A program made the position numbers and the translations under genes. Of a stretch of 54,615 bases of DNA, positions 1 to 8,319 are shown piece after piece. Within the stretch, counting starts at the first letter, position 1, and the number at the start of each line of letters is the position of its first letter. Below the pieces are notes generated by a model that saw only the letters and a program-made list of their open reading frames with translations, searched no databases and was not told where the DNA came from. Source of the DNA: Acinetobacter terrestris (GTDB taxonomy: Bacteria; Pseudomonadota; Gammaproteobacteria; Pseudomonadales; Moraxellaceae); the NCBI RefSeq assembly GCF_004331155.1, contig NZ_SJNZ01000024.1:1-54615 (forward strand). Reading direction: 5' to 3'.

Positions 1-285
1 AAACCAGGTTAAAAGAACAAGGGATTGATCTGATTACTTATCATCGGAAAAATATGCAGGCTATTCAACTATCTGCATCAAATGGATATCACTTAAAACA
101 GCGTAATAAGATAGAAACGTTATTCAGTTTACTGAAAGGACAATACAATTTAGTGACGAGTAGAGCACGTAGTATGCATGGATTTCTTAGTGGTATTTAT
201 GCATCGTTATGTGCATATCAATTATGTCATCAGAATAAGCCAACAATTCAAATTATGGAATCGTTGGCTTAAACAGGATTCGGGT
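1..285 (+). mobile_element. 3' end of an IS982-family insertion sequence
   Basis: The window opens inside an insertion sequence. After the transposase stop at 270-272 comes GATTCGGGT, ending near 285. Its complement, ACCCGAATC, looks like the terminal inverted repeat of IS982-family elements. The left end lies outside the window, so the target duplication cannot be checked. The assignment rests on the transposase C-terminus; the exact right boundary is inferred. Confidence 0.7.
3..272 (+). CDS. IS982-family transposase, C-terminal part
   Basis: The reading frame is open from the window edge to the stop at 270-272, giving about 89 residues of a DDE transposase C-terminus. It contains KIETLFSLLKGQYNLVTSRA followed by a helix with SMHGFLSGIYASLCAYQL. 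In IS982-family transposases the last catalytic Glu lies in such an (R/K)xxIE segment, so the active-site end appears intact. An internal Met at 54 is not a start, because the homologous frame continues upstream of it. Whether the full element is active cannot be judged here. Confidence 0.8.
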   Translation, partial: TRLKEQGIDLITYHRKNMQAIQLSASNGYHLKQRNKIETLFSLLKGQYNLVTSRARSMHGFLSGIYASLCAYQLCHQNKPTIQIMESLA

Positions 286-317
286 TATTTAATATCTAGA
301 TTATGTCTTTGCGTTAA

Positions 318-349
318 AAAATGAAAAGCGTATGATTGGTGCGCTTTTC
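318..349 (-). terminator. hairpin with T-run on the minus strand
   Basis: GAAAAGCG (323-330) pairs with CGCTTTTC (342-349). On the minus strand the stem is followed by ATTTTTTAAC, as in an intrinsic terminator reading leftward. No minus-strand gene ends here, so it may be left over from the arrangement before the IS arrived, or may only insulate the IS from benE. Confidence 0.35.
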
Positions 350-381
350 CACCATTATAAAATGATCATTGCAAAGGATTT

Positions 382-1563
382 ATGCAAAAATTTCTCCAAG
401 ACTTCTCTGTCCCTGCTGTCTTTGCAGGTTTTATTACTTTCCTTGTCGGTATCAGTGTTTCCTCTGTATTGGTGATTCAATCTGCTCAACTTTTGGGGGC
501 TTCTACAGCACAGATCACCTCCTGGTTCTGGGCATTGGGTTTGGGGATTGGTTTAAGCGGTTTAATCCTGTCTTGGAAGTTTAAATATCCTGTTGCGACC
601 TCATGGTCAACCGCAGGACTAGCCTTAATTCTAGCCACAGCCAATGGTTATAGCCTTTATGAGGCGATTGGGGCATTTTTAGTTTGTGGATTGCTGACAG
701 CGATTTTAGGTTTTTCCGGTATTTTTCAGAAAGTTTTAACCCATATTCCGCAAAGTTTAACCAGTGCCATGCTCGCAGGTGTGTTGCTGAAATTTGGTAT
801 TGCACTGTTTGCCAGCATGCAAAATGACTGGGAGTTTATCCTGTCATTATTGGCCGTCTATATTCTGTCAAAACGACTGTCTCCACGTTATAGCATTGTC
901 ATCACGGTGATTGCCGGTGTTGTACTGTGTCCTCTGTTTTTACAGTTTCATGTCTCAACCATTCAGTTCAGTCTGGCTCAACCAGTATGGATGGCGCCTG
1001 AATTTAGCTGGTCGGCCATTTTCGGTTTGGCTCTCCCATTGTTTGTCATTAACATGGCGTCCCAATATTTGCCCGGTCTTGCCATGATCAAAAGCTATGG
1101 TTATCAACCAAATGTGAACCAGCTGATCGGCTGGACCGGAGTAGCACAGACTATTTTCGCGCCTTTTGGATGTTTTTCTGCGAATATTGCCGCCATCAGT
1201 GCCGCCATCAGTCTGGATGATCAGGCCCATCCTGACAGCAAAAAACGTTATATTGCCGGTATGAGCTGCGGCTTCTTTTATATCCTAATGGGTTTGTTTG
1301 CCGCGACACTGACCAGTATTTTAATGTCTTTCCCTAGCGTATTTATGACTGCTTTGGCGGGTATTGCGCTGTTAGGCACTATTGGCCATAACGTCGCCAT
1401 CGCCTTTCAGGATGTCAGTGAACGGGAAGCAGCTTTAATGACCTTCTTATTCAGTGCTTCAGGAATACAGTTTTTCGGGATTGGTTCCGCGTTCTGGGGG
1501 TTATTATTTGGCTTTGCGGTGTCTATCATATTAAAGTTTAGAAAACAGCCCTCATTCAAATAA
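382..1563 (+). CDS. benE: BenE-family benzoate/H+ symporter
   Basis: A 393-residue, very hydrophobic inner-membrane protein with about 11-12 membrane segments. The whole length matches the BenE family: an N-terminal VPAVFAGFITFLVGISVSS block and a central QSLTSAMLAGVLLKFGIALF block. The family imports benzoate or similar aromatic acids with protons. The start is supported by AAGGA at 374-378 before ATG 382. The gene stands alone, with IS DNA upstream and a terminator right after, and no ben catabolic genes are in the window. The substrate is therefore inferred from family only. Confidence 0.85.
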   Translation: MQKFLQDFSVPAVFAGFITFLVGISVSSVLVIQSAQLLGASTAQITSWFWALGLGIGLSGLILSWKFKYPVATSWSTAGLALILATANGYSLYEAIGAFLVCGLLTAILGFSGIFQKVLTHIPQSLTSAMLAGVLLKFGIALFASMQNDWEFILSLLAVYILSKRLSPRYSIVITVIAGVVLCPLFLQFHVSTIQFSLAQPVWMAPEFSWSAIFGLALPLFVINMASQYLPGLAMIKSYGYQPNVNQLIGWTGVAQTIFAPFGCFSANIAAISAAISLDDQAHPDSKKRYIAGMSCGFFYILMGLFAATLTSILMSFPSVFMTALAGIALLGTIGHNVAIAFQDVSEREAALMTFLFSASGIQFFGIGSAFWGLLFGFAVSIILKFRKQPSFK

Positions 1564-1577
1564 GGTAGGTTTTTACG

Positions 1578-1613
1578 ACTTATATCCCTAGATTGGGATA
1601 TAAGTTTATTTTA
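1578..1613 (+). terminator. intrinsic terminator after benE
   Basis: A perfect 11 bp stem, ACTTATATCCC (1578-1588) and GGGATATAAGT (1595-1605), with a 6-base loop and a T-rich tail. It begins 15 bases after the benE stop. Confidence 0.75.
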
Positions 1614-1685
1614 TCTCGTTATATTTCCCCGATAAATTCATTATTTAATAGCGTGATTATTCTTAAATGAAGTCATTTTATACAA

Positions 1686-2030
1686 TCAATGCCCCACTGA
1701 CTTAGAAAAGACATTCATCACAATCACACCACCCATAATCATCACGATCCCAATCACAGCAGGTAAATCCAGACTTTGCCTGAATATGAAAAAACCAATG
1801 CACGCCGTCAAAATAATACCTATACCACTCCAGATGGCATAGGCAATGCCTAAAGGAATGGTTTTAAGCACTTGTGATAATAAATAAAATGAAATCGCAT
1901 AAAAGATAAAAACCAAAATGCTCGGAACTAATTTGGTGAAACCTTCAGATTTAACCAAGAAAGTTGAGCCGGTTACTTCGGAAATAATCGCCAAGGCAAG
2001 TAAAGCATAGGCCATAAAAACAGGATTCAT
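1686..2030 (-). CDS. small multidrug resistance (SMR) efflux protein
   Basis: A 114-residue protein with four membrane helices, the standard size of EmrE/QacE-type drug/proton antiporters. The essential helix-1 Glu is present at residue 18 (AIISEVTGS), and the conserved PLGIAYAIWSGIGIILT helix-3 motif is clear. SMR proteins work as dual-topology dimers in the inner membrane, exporting quaternary cations or, in some subfamilies, guanidinium. AGAGG lies 6 bases before the ATG at 2030; a Met at residue 6 is an alternative start. The leader contains two overlapping hairpins (2046-2091), suggesting regulated expression. It resembles Acinetobacter AbeS but looks like a separate paralogue. Confidence 0.88.
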   Translation of the reverse strand: MNPVFMAYALLALAIISEVTGSTFLVKSEGFTKLVPSILVFIFYAISFYLLSQVLKTIPLGIAYAIWSGIGIILTACIGFFIFRQSLDLPAVIGIVMIMGGVIVMNVFSKSVGH

Positions 2031-2045
2031 ATCAGCCTCTTCAAA

Positions 2046-2091
2046 ATATATAACTTAAGGACTAAGTTATATATCTGAGTAAGAGATATAT
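2046..2091 (-). promoter_or_regulatory. two overlapping inverted repeats upstream of the SMR gene
   Basis: One perfect 12 bp inverted repeat pairs 2046-2057 with 2063-2074 (5-base loop). A second 8 bp repeat pairs 2069-2076 with 2084-2091. They share bases 2069-2074, so as RNA the full stems exclude each other. As DNA they form three related half-sites. The nearer arm ends 16 bases before the ATG. This could be a repressor operator or an RNA switch. The loops lack the ACGR of the guanidine-II riboswitch. Confidence 0.5.
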
Positions 2092-2127
2092 TCAATCTGC
2101 CGAAAGTAAAATGATGTCATGTACTTT

Positions 2128-3132
2128 TTAAAAAAATGAAGCACTATATTTTTGAATAAATTGAATGGTTTTTGCAAAGGTCTGCTGACTGGCTTTTTTA
2201 CTCATCATAAATTGATATTCATGCACTAAAAATTCCTTAGAGTCTGGATAAAAAACCTCAGTTACCGGTATTTTTTGATCTATTAACGCTTTTACAAAAG
2301 GTAAAGACTGCGTCCGGGTTAAAAAATCTTTATTTCCACCACTAATCAATACCGGTGGATAATTAGGGGTTAAATACTGAATGGGTGAAATGCTTTTTAA
2401 AAATTCAGCATCATCTTTTTTATTGCCGGTATAGGATTGAACCAGATTAAATACCCCCCATTCGATTAATTTCAGCTCATTCGGTGCAGTATTAATAAAA
2501 GCATTCATATCATAAATACCGCAATGTAAAATCAGGCCTTTAATCTGGTCGCGTTGAATTAACGGCGTAATACCTGACTGCTGAGCAAAGTCCGGATTAC
2601 TGATTAAAGCTGCATAATGACTGACCAAATTCGCACCTGCGGAATCACCCGCCAAATAGATTTGATTGGCATTTATATGATATTGCTGCGCATGCTCGCT
2701 TAGAAACTTTAATGCCTGATTAATTTGTAGCAGCTGATTTGGATAAATGGCGTGGGGGGCAAATTGATACTGTACTGAAACCACGTTATAGCCCTGATTG
2801 GCCAAGAGTTTAAAATAGCCACGTGCATGCTCTTTAGAACCTGAAACCCATCCACCTCCATGAACCCAGACTACGGTTGGACGCGGCTCAAATTGCATCA
2901 CATTTTTGGGCTGGTAAATATCCAAAGTTAATGAGGGTTGCTGCATATACATTATGTTTTTCTGTACCAGAATTTCTTGGGGTGCATATCGATCAATCAT
3001 CTTTTTTTGCACATTGGTGGAAGCATTAAAAACACTCGCAATGACCTTGGTACTACTTTGGGTATTCTGACACCCACTACTATTTAGAGCAGCAATTAAA
3101 CACAGACTTAAACCGAAAAATTTTGAATACAC
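2128..3132 (-). CDS. alpha/beta-hydrolase lipoprotein, HSL/carboxylesterase type
   Basis: A 334-residue protein that opens with a lipoprotein-like signal (hydrophobic residues 5-16, then NSSGC with Cys21 as likely lipid anchor). The hydrolase domain has the oxyanion-hole motif HGGGW (91-95) and the nucleophile motif GDSAG (162-166, Ser164). A downstream Asp (around NKDFLTR) and His (VHEYQF) could complete the triad. The family hydrolyses carboxylic esters; the real substrate is unknown. The start codon is GTG at 3132, supported by AAGGGAAG just upstream. The protein is probably exported and anchored in an envelope membrane. It appears to be transcribed on its own. Confidence 0.8.
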   Translation of the reverse strand: MYSKFFGLSLCLIAALNSSGCQNTQSSTKVIASVFNASTNVQKKMIDRYAPQEILVQKNIMYMQQPSLTLDIYQPKNVMQFEPRPTVVWVHGGGWVSGSKEHARGYFKLLANQGYNVVSVQYQFAPHAIYPNQLLQINQALKFLSEHAQQYHINANQIYLAGDSAGANLVSHYAALISNPDFAQQSGITPLIQRDQIKGLILHCGIYDMNAFINTAPNELKLIEWGVFNLVQSYTGNKKDDAEFLKSISPIQYLTPNYPPVLISGGNKDFLTRTQSLPFVKALIDQKIPVTEVFYPDSKEFLVHEYQFMMSKKASQQTFAKTIQFIQKYSASFF

Positions 3133-3335
3133 AGGCTTCCCTTATTAAATTGATTTCGCCTGCAATTTAATGAAGACGCTAATATTTTTAGGCATTTTAA
3201 TCCCTGTTTAAATATTTAGAAATACTTATGCAAATCTTGAGTTTCCCGCTCAGGTTTAAATGCAAAACAGAACACAGTTATATTGATGATATTTATATAA
3301 TTTAATGAATTTTAAAACATTTTTCACAGACTAAA

Positions 3336-3368
3336 TTGATCATTTATACACAATGTGCTATCTATAAT
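3336..3368 (+). promoter_or_regulatory. probable promoter of the first universal stress gene
   Basis: TTGATC (3336-3341) is followed after 17 bases by TATCTA (3359-3364), overlapping TATAAT (3363-3368), about 40 bases before the ATG. AAGGA precedes the start codon. Read by eye only. Confidence 0.4.
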
Positions 3369-3404
3369 TAATAGCTATATAATAAACGCCAAGGAACAAG
3401 TCTT

Positions 3405-3848
3405 ATGTCTTATCAAAATATTTTAGTCCCAGTTGACGGTTCTGACATTTCATTATCTGCAGTTAAAAATGCGGCTCAGATTGCCCAAGCGTTTGGTGGC
3501 CAATTAACATTAATCAGTTTAGTCACTGAAGATCCGTTTGCTGAAGCAGACTTTTACTATCCATCTCCAATTATGAAAGAGTATTTCGTCCAGGCCTATG
3601 CCAATGCCGAAAAATCACTGAAACAGGCACAAGCCATTGCCAGCGAAAATGGTATTACTGCCAATACTCAAATCGTTAAAGGTAATGTCTCGGAAGAAGG
3701 CATTATTGACACTGCGGAAAAGTTGAAAATTGACCTGATTGTTATGGGCTCACATGGCCGCAAAGGGTTTCAAAAGTTCTTACTGGGCAGCTTTGCTCAA
3801 GATGTTTTAAAAGGCACAAAACTTCCTGTTCTCATTGTTAAAGAATAA
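3405..3848 (+). CDS. universal stress protein, UspA family (first of pair)
   Basis: A 147-residue single Usp domain. It begins with the family's ILVPVDGS strand and Asp and ends with the nucleotide-binding motif GSHGRKGFQKFLLGS, then PVLIVK. The G-2x-G-9x-G(S/T) pattern indicates the ATP-binding subclass. Such cytoplasmic proteins dimerise and are induced by stress or growth arrest; the specific role is unknown. AAGGA sits upstream of the ATG. The next gene is a paralogue of identical length 133 bases downstream, probably an old tandem duplication. Confidence 0.88.
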   Translation: MSYQNILVPVDGSDISLSAVKNAAQIAQAFGGQLTLISLVTEDPFAEADFYYPSPIMKEYFVQAYANAEKSLKQAQAIASENGITANTQIVKGNVSEEGIIDTAEKLKIDLIVMGSHGRKGFQKFLLGSFAQDVLKGTKLPVLIVKE

Positions 3849-3981
3849 ATATTGATCAATACACCCTGCAGTTGATGTGGGGTTTATTTAACGCTTCCCA
3901 TGAGCTTCTCATTTTTCATAATGACTTATTATCACAATTAAAACATCTTCCCAATTCATCTCTATTCATAAGGATAATTTC

Positions 3982-4425
3982 ATGACTTATAAACATATTT
4001 TAGTTCCGGTAGATGAATCTCCTATTTCTTATGCAGCGGTTGAACAAGCATTATCTTTGGCCAAAGAACTGAATTGCCAAGTCACCATTACCAGTGTGAT
4101 TGCTGTAGATCCCTTTGTGGGTGTGGACTTTTATAAAGTCGCGCCTGCAATTACAGACTACTTTATCCAAGCTGAAAAAAATGCGCAGTTGCGCTTAACT
4201 GAAATTAAGCAATCCTTCATTCGAGATGGCATTGATGTAGATACCAAAGTTATTCGGGGTGTCTCGCCTGCGGAAGGAATCATTCATGTGGCAGATGAAG
4301 TCGGTGCTGATTTAATTATTATGGGTTCGCATGGCCGCACAGGATTCAAAAAATTAGTGCTGGGAAGTGTGGCGCAAGCGGTACTGACCCAATCCCCTAT
4401 TCCTGTACTGATTATAAAAGTTTAA
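3982..4425 (+). CDS. universal stress protein, UspA family (second of pair)
   Basis: A 147-residue Usp domain like its upstream neighbour, with ILVPVDES at the N-terminus and GSHGRTGFKKLVLGSVAQAV as the nucleotide-binding motif. Divergence from the first copy is large except in the motifs, so the duplication is old and the two probably differ in role. AAGGA precedes the ATG at 3982. A strong terminator follows within 6 bases of the stop, so the pair may be one transcript. Confidence 0.88.
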   Translation: MTYKHILVPVDESPISYAAVEQALSLAKELNCQVTITSVIAVDPFVGVDFYKVAPAITDYFIQAEKNAQLRLTEIKQSFIRDGIDVDTKVIRGVSPAEGIIHVADEVGADLIIMGSHGRTGFKKLVLGSVAQAVLTQSPIPVLIIKV

Positions 4426-4430
4426 ATCTC

Positions 4431-4460
4431 AAAAAAGTCCCTTTAAAAGGGACTTTTTTT
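4431..4460 (+). terminator. intrinsic terminator after the usp pair
   Basis: A 14 bp stem, 4431-4444 pairing with 4446-4459, with a GTCCC/GGGAC core and a run of seven T at the end. Classical Rho-independent form directly after the stop. Confidence 0.85.
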
Positions 4461-4480
4461 ATAAACGAATTTTTAATTTA

Positions 4481-4591
4481 TTAAAGAAATGGATTAACTC
4501 TTTTATCTGATTTATAATCAGTATTTCTCTTCGGATCTCCGGATAAACCAAGTGACATGTGCTGATGATTAATGTGAATATTTTTAATCAT
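4481..4591 (-). CDS. possible 36-residue small protein
   Basis: A short open frame with ATG at 4591 and TAA at 4481-4483. It is polar and His/Asn/Lys-rich (begins MIKNIHINHQHMSLGLSGD, ends KRVNPFL), has no membrane segment, and is not the shadow of another gene. The upstream AAGA stretch is only a weak ribosome site. It lies in the otherwise empty 350-base gap between the usp pair and the next small gene. It may be a real small protein or chance. Confidence 0.3.
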   Translation of the reverse strand: MIKNIHINHQHMSLGLSGDPKRNTDYKSDKRVNPFL

Positions 4592-4773
4592 AGTCTTGTC
4601 TTATATATTTCCAACGTTATACATTTCCCAGTATATTTATGACTACAAGAAAATCAATCCACCTATAATCATTACTAAGCTTTTATTTAGATGTTTATCA
4701 TCCAAACTTATTCTCATCAAAGACTCATTTTTAAATAGGTTTAATTCGTCAGATTAATAACGATATACAGGAT

Positions 4774-4986
4774 TTATTTGGAAATGTGCTGATGCAAAGT
4801 CTGCAGATAAATTTCGGCTTCAATTTTACTGTCAAAAGTTTTTTGATAGGTTCCCATCGCCTGAATATTATTCGGCGTATATTCAATCACGACAACAAAA
4901 TGTCCCTCACTGGTACTTTTTGAAACTCGAATAGCAATAATATGTTGGGAGTTTAAATAAAAACCATCTTCAATTTTAACTAACAA
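4774..4986 (-). CDS. hypothetical small protein, about 70 residues
   Basis: Unrecognised. The open frame extends to a GTG at 5004, but a clean GGAGG (4993-4997) lies inside that extension, 6 bases before a TTG at 4986, so TTG 4986 is the better start. The product begins MLVKIEDGFYLNSQHI. It alternates hydrophobic and polar residues like a small beta-rich fold (QHIIAIRVSKS, HFVVVIEYTP) and ends in an amphipathic helix (KIEAEIYLQTLHQHISK). No signal peptide or metal site is evident. It appears monocistronic. Confidence 0.55.
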   Translation of the reverse strand: MLVKIEDGFYLNSQHIIAIRVSKSTSEGHFVVVIEYTPNNIQAMGTYQKTFDSKIEAEIYLQTLHQHISK

Positions 4987-5047
4987 AACCAACCTCCAGT
5001 CCACTGAATAAAATGACAGGCTTGATTTAATAACAGTCTGCTAAATA

Positions 5048-5077
5048 ATTAAAGCTCATCTTGAGATGAGCTTTAAT
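5048..5077. terminator. perfect 13 bp hairpin
   Basis: 5048-5060 pairs perfectly with 5065-5077 around a TTGA loop (AAAGCTCATC core). T-runs are short on either side, so it could be a weak bidirectional terminator. It lies upstream of the 70-residue gene and beyond the pepN terminator. Confidence 0.5.
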
Positions 5078-5230
5078 ATCCTCATTTTACGACATTAATG
5101 TGATTTAATCGACACTTTTAAACCGATCACGCAATAGTAAATATGTCTTATAATTTTATCTTTTAAGTGAGTTATTCTAAACAGCAGTTCATTTATTGTT
5201 CTGTTAAATTGCGCTGTAGCTGTAAAAATA

Positions 5231-5270
5231 AAAAAGCCTTTTCTCGGTTTTAATCAAGAAAAGGCTTTTT
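5231..5270 (-). terminator. pepN terminator
   Basis: A perfect 14 bp stem, 5231-5244 with 5257-5270 (AAAAAGCC/GGCTTTTT type), just downstream of the pepN stop on the minus strand. Confidence 0.8.
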
Positions 5271-5291
5271 AGTCATTTAATCAATGCGAAG

Positions 5292-7898
5292 TTAAATACT
5301 TAACATGCTATTCAAGGTTTCTGAAACGTTTTTAGATTTCACTTGCGGTTTTAAATTTTCAAGCGCAGTTTTGACTTCTGTACGTTGTGGCTCTGCCAAG
5401 GTATACCAGCGCGAAAGCACTTGCAGTAAACGTGAACCGACAATCGGATTTTTCTCATCCAGATATTTAGCCAAATCAATATAATGCTGAACACCAAAGC
5501 TCCATGTATTGACTGGGTTGACATTTAAACCGCCACTGACTGCACGAATACGGTTTGGTGTACCCAAATCATAATCAGGGTGAGAGGTTAAATACTTGAT
5601 GGTTTCTGCATTTGCTTTCGGATGCGCTGCCTGAACCATAAACCATTGATCCAAAGACAAGGCTTCATCCTCAAAGCGGCTATAGAAGTCTGCCAACGCT
5701 TCTTGAGCCTGTGGTGCATCATTCCAGACCAGTACTTTAAGCGCACCCAACCGTTCAGACATGTTGCCTGTATGATACTGCTCATAAGCCAGATCAAAGG
5801 CAGAAACATCACCCTGACGTGCAATCATACTGAGCATAATGTTTCTCAGTGCACGCACACCCATCGCTTGAGAGAACTCACTTTGCATATCCGGGTCTAA
5901 CTCCAGGTAAGTCTCTTTGCAGAATGTACCAAGTTCACGTGCCAATCTATTCAGCAAGGCATTACGCTGTTCCTGGATTTTGGCAGGTTGATAGTCGCTA
6001 TCAATACGGCTGCCCAAATAACCTTCGGTCGGCACATCAAACAAACGTGAAGCCAAGAGTGGATCTTTTTGAATGACCTCAGGCAAGGTATTTTTCATGG
6101 CCTGGATATAGATATCAGAGTCATGACCTTCCAGTAAAATACGTTCCAGCAGAGTTTGGGTGGCCTGCCACTGGTTGAAACCGTTGGTTTCATGTTGCAT
6201 CAAGAAAGCCAACTCTTCATCTGAATAGTTAAAGTCCAGATTGACCGGTGCAGAGAAGTTCCGCAGCAATGAAACCACAGGTTTTGCAGTTAGGCCGGTA
6301 AATTCAATGGTTGCTTCACTCTGATCAAATAAATACACGCCATCTTTGACACCATTTTCAAATAGTGATTCAGATTGCAGCGTATATTGCTCACCTGTTT
6401 CTGCATCAAAAAGTGCCAAAGCAACAGGAATTGGCACCGCTTTCAGGTTTGGATATTTTGCATTGGCTTTTAAACTTTGCTTAAAGCTTAAACGATAGGT
6501 TTGTTTTGCAGAATCGTACTCGCCTTTGGCTTCCAGTTTAGGTGTGCCTGGTTGGTTGTACCAGATCAGGAATGCCGATAAATCAACACCTGAACCTGCG
6601 GTCAATGCTGAAACCCAATCTTCTACTGTCACCGCTTGACCATCGTGACGGCGGAAGTATTCGTCTGTGCCTTCACGGAATTTTTCTTTACCAAGCAAGG
6701 TTGCCATCATGCGGTTAATTTCCGCACCTTTTTCATATACGGTCGCGGTATAGAAGTTATTAATTTCCACAAAGTGATCTGGACGTGGCGGATGCGATAA
6801 TGGGCCGGAATCTTCAGGGAACTGGTGTGCTTTCAAGACTGCAACATCATCGATACGCTGTACCGCAGCGGACTGTAAATCTTCCGAGAAAGACTGATCA
6901 CGGAAAACGGTCAAGCCTTCTTTCAAGCAAAGCTGGAACCAGTCACGACAGGTAATCCGGTTACCGGTCCAGTTATGGAAGTATTCATGTGCAATTACAG
7001 ACTGAACACGCATAATCGCGGCATCAGTGGTGAATTCTTCATCGGCAAGCACACATGAAGTATTGAAAATGTTTAAACCTTTATTTTCCATTGCACCCAT
7101 ATTGAATGCACTGGTTGCCACAATCATATAGTTGTCTAGGTCATATGGACGACCATAGTGTTCTTCATCCCATTGCATGGAATGTTTCAGCGCTTCCATG
7201 GCAATGTGACATTTTGGAATATCTTTTTCGACAGCATAAATTTCAAGTGCGACGTTACGGCCTTCCGAAGTCACATAAGAATCTTTGAGTACCGCCAAAT
7301 CACCAATCACGCAGGCAAACAAATAGCTTGGTTTCTTGGTTGGGTCTTGCCAAATGGTATAGTGACGACCTTCACCTGCCTCACCGGCTTCCATTAAGTT
7401 ACCATTGGCTAAAAGTACCGGGAATTTTTTATCCGCTTCTACGCGTGTGGTAAAGACAGACAGGACATCCGGACGGTCTGGATAGAACGTGATTTTGCGA
7501 AAACCTTCAGGCTCGTTTTGAGTCACGAATAAATCATCACCCGCCTGATATAAACCTTCAAGCTGGGTGTTGCTTTCAGGATGAATCACCACGGCAGTTT
7601 CTAGAATCACTTCATTGGGTGCATTGCGAATCACCAGCTGTTCTGCATCCAGCGTGTAATCAGCTTCGGTTAACAGCTTGCCGTTTAAAGTAATTGATTT
7701 TAATTCCAGGTCACGACCCAGCAGGACCAAATCCTCTGCGGTCTGGCGCTTCATCACCAATGTTGCGTTTACATCGGTACGATCTGTATGAACTTGAATA
7801 TCTAAGTTGATTGAATCAACCAAAAAAGAGGGTTTTTCGTAGTCTTTTAAATAAACAGTTTGGTCTGCTTCAACCACTGGGTTTGCCGCGATATTCAT
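5292..7898 (-). CDS. pepN: aminopeptidase N
   Basis: An 868-residue M1-family zinc metallopeptidase, close to E. coli PepN (870). The substrate-recognition motif GAMEN lies near residue 266. The zinc site HEYFH, followed by NWTGNR, lies near residue 301, with the third ligand Glu further on in LKEGLTVFRDQ. It removes N-terminal residues from cytoplasmic peptides in the last steps of protein turnover. The frame is open 23 codons further upstream, but ATG 7898 (product MNIAANPVVEADQ) has AGGA 6 bases before it and fits the family start, so the extension is rejected. Single-gene unit with its own terminator. Confidence 0.93.
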   Translation of the reverse strand: MNIAANPVVEADQTVYLKDYEKPSFLVDSINLDIQVHTDRTDVNATLVMKRQTAEDLVLLGRDLELKSITLNGKLLTEADYTLDAEQLVIRNAPNEVILETAVVIHPESNTQLEGLYQAGDDLFVTQNEPEGFRKITFYPDRPDVLSVFTTRVEADKKFPVLLANGNLMEAGEAGEGRHYTIWQDPTKKPSYLFACVIGDLAVLKDSYVTSEGRNVALEIYAVEKDIPKCHIAMEALKHSMQWDEEHYGRPYDLDNYMIVATSAFNMGAMENKGLNIFNTSCVLADEEFTTDAAIMRVQSVIAHEYFHNWTGNRITCRDWFQLCLKEGLTVFRDQSFSEDLQSAAVQRIDDVAVLKAHQFPEDSGPLSHPPRPDHFVEINNFYTATVYEKGAEINRMMATLLGKEKFREGTDEYFRRHDGQAVTVEDWVSALTAGSGVDLSAFLIWYNQPGTPKLEAKGEYDSAKQTYRLSFKQSLKANAKYPNLKAVPIPVALALFDAETGEQYTLQSESLFENGVKDGVYLFDQSEATIEFTGLTAKPVVSLLRNFSAPVNLDFNYSDEELAFLMQHETNGFNQWQATQTLLERILLEGHDSDIYIQAMKNTLPEVIQKDPLLASRLFDVPTEGYLGSRIDSDYQPAKIQEQRNALLNRLARELGTFCKETYLELDPDMQSEFSQAMGVRALRNIMLSMIARQGDVSAFDLAYEQYHTGNMSERLGALKVLVWNDAPQAQEALADFYSRFEDEALSLDQWFMVQAAHPKANAETIKYLTSHPDYDLGTPNRIRAVSGGLNVNPVNTWSFGVQHYIDLAKYLDEKNPIVGSRLLQVLSRWYTLAEPQRTEVKTALENLKPQVKSKNVSETLNSMLSI

Positions 7899-7967
7899 AT
7901 AATGTCCTAATCCTGTAATTTTTAAGCCAAGACTTTGTTTTTTGTGAGTGCTTCGATCATACGGCAA

Positions 7968-8319
7968 CTTTCACAATCTGTCTGTGCGATTGATTTGAGT
8001 TATATATGGGCACTTTGCTCACAATTTTCAATTCATTGTCTGAGCATTGCTACAATTAATCGTTCAGTTGCTTAGTTCTCATACGTACAGTTAAAAATGA
8101 TGCGCCATAACGCCAATATCTTTCAATAATGTAAATAGAAAATAACTGGATTTTGATATCTCTTTATATTATTTGAGCAAGCTTTATCTGGCTTATACCC
8201 TGACTTAACTCAAAGTGACAGACATTTTCAAGATGAATACATTTTGAGCACGCTTCTTGCTTGTATCTATTTGCACAAAGCGCACTATAAAATTAATTCA
8301 AAATTAGAAGAGGTGTCCC
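7968..8319. other. intergenic region between pepN and a small gene
   Basis: About 350-420 AT-rich bases lie between two genes that diverge. It must contain the pepN promoter and the promoter of the 87-residue gene (a TATAAAAT lies near 8287). No repeat, RNA gene or further open frame was recognised. Confidence 0.4.

Noticed and set aside
2031..2110. Guanidine-II (mini-ykkC) riboswitch upstream of the SMR gene
   Set aside because: Two hairpins are present, but neither loop is ACGR and the stems overlap, unlike that motif.
5588..7397. Several open frames inside pepN on both strands
   Set aside because: Shadows of a well-supported 868-residue gene; no ribosome sites or family resemblance.
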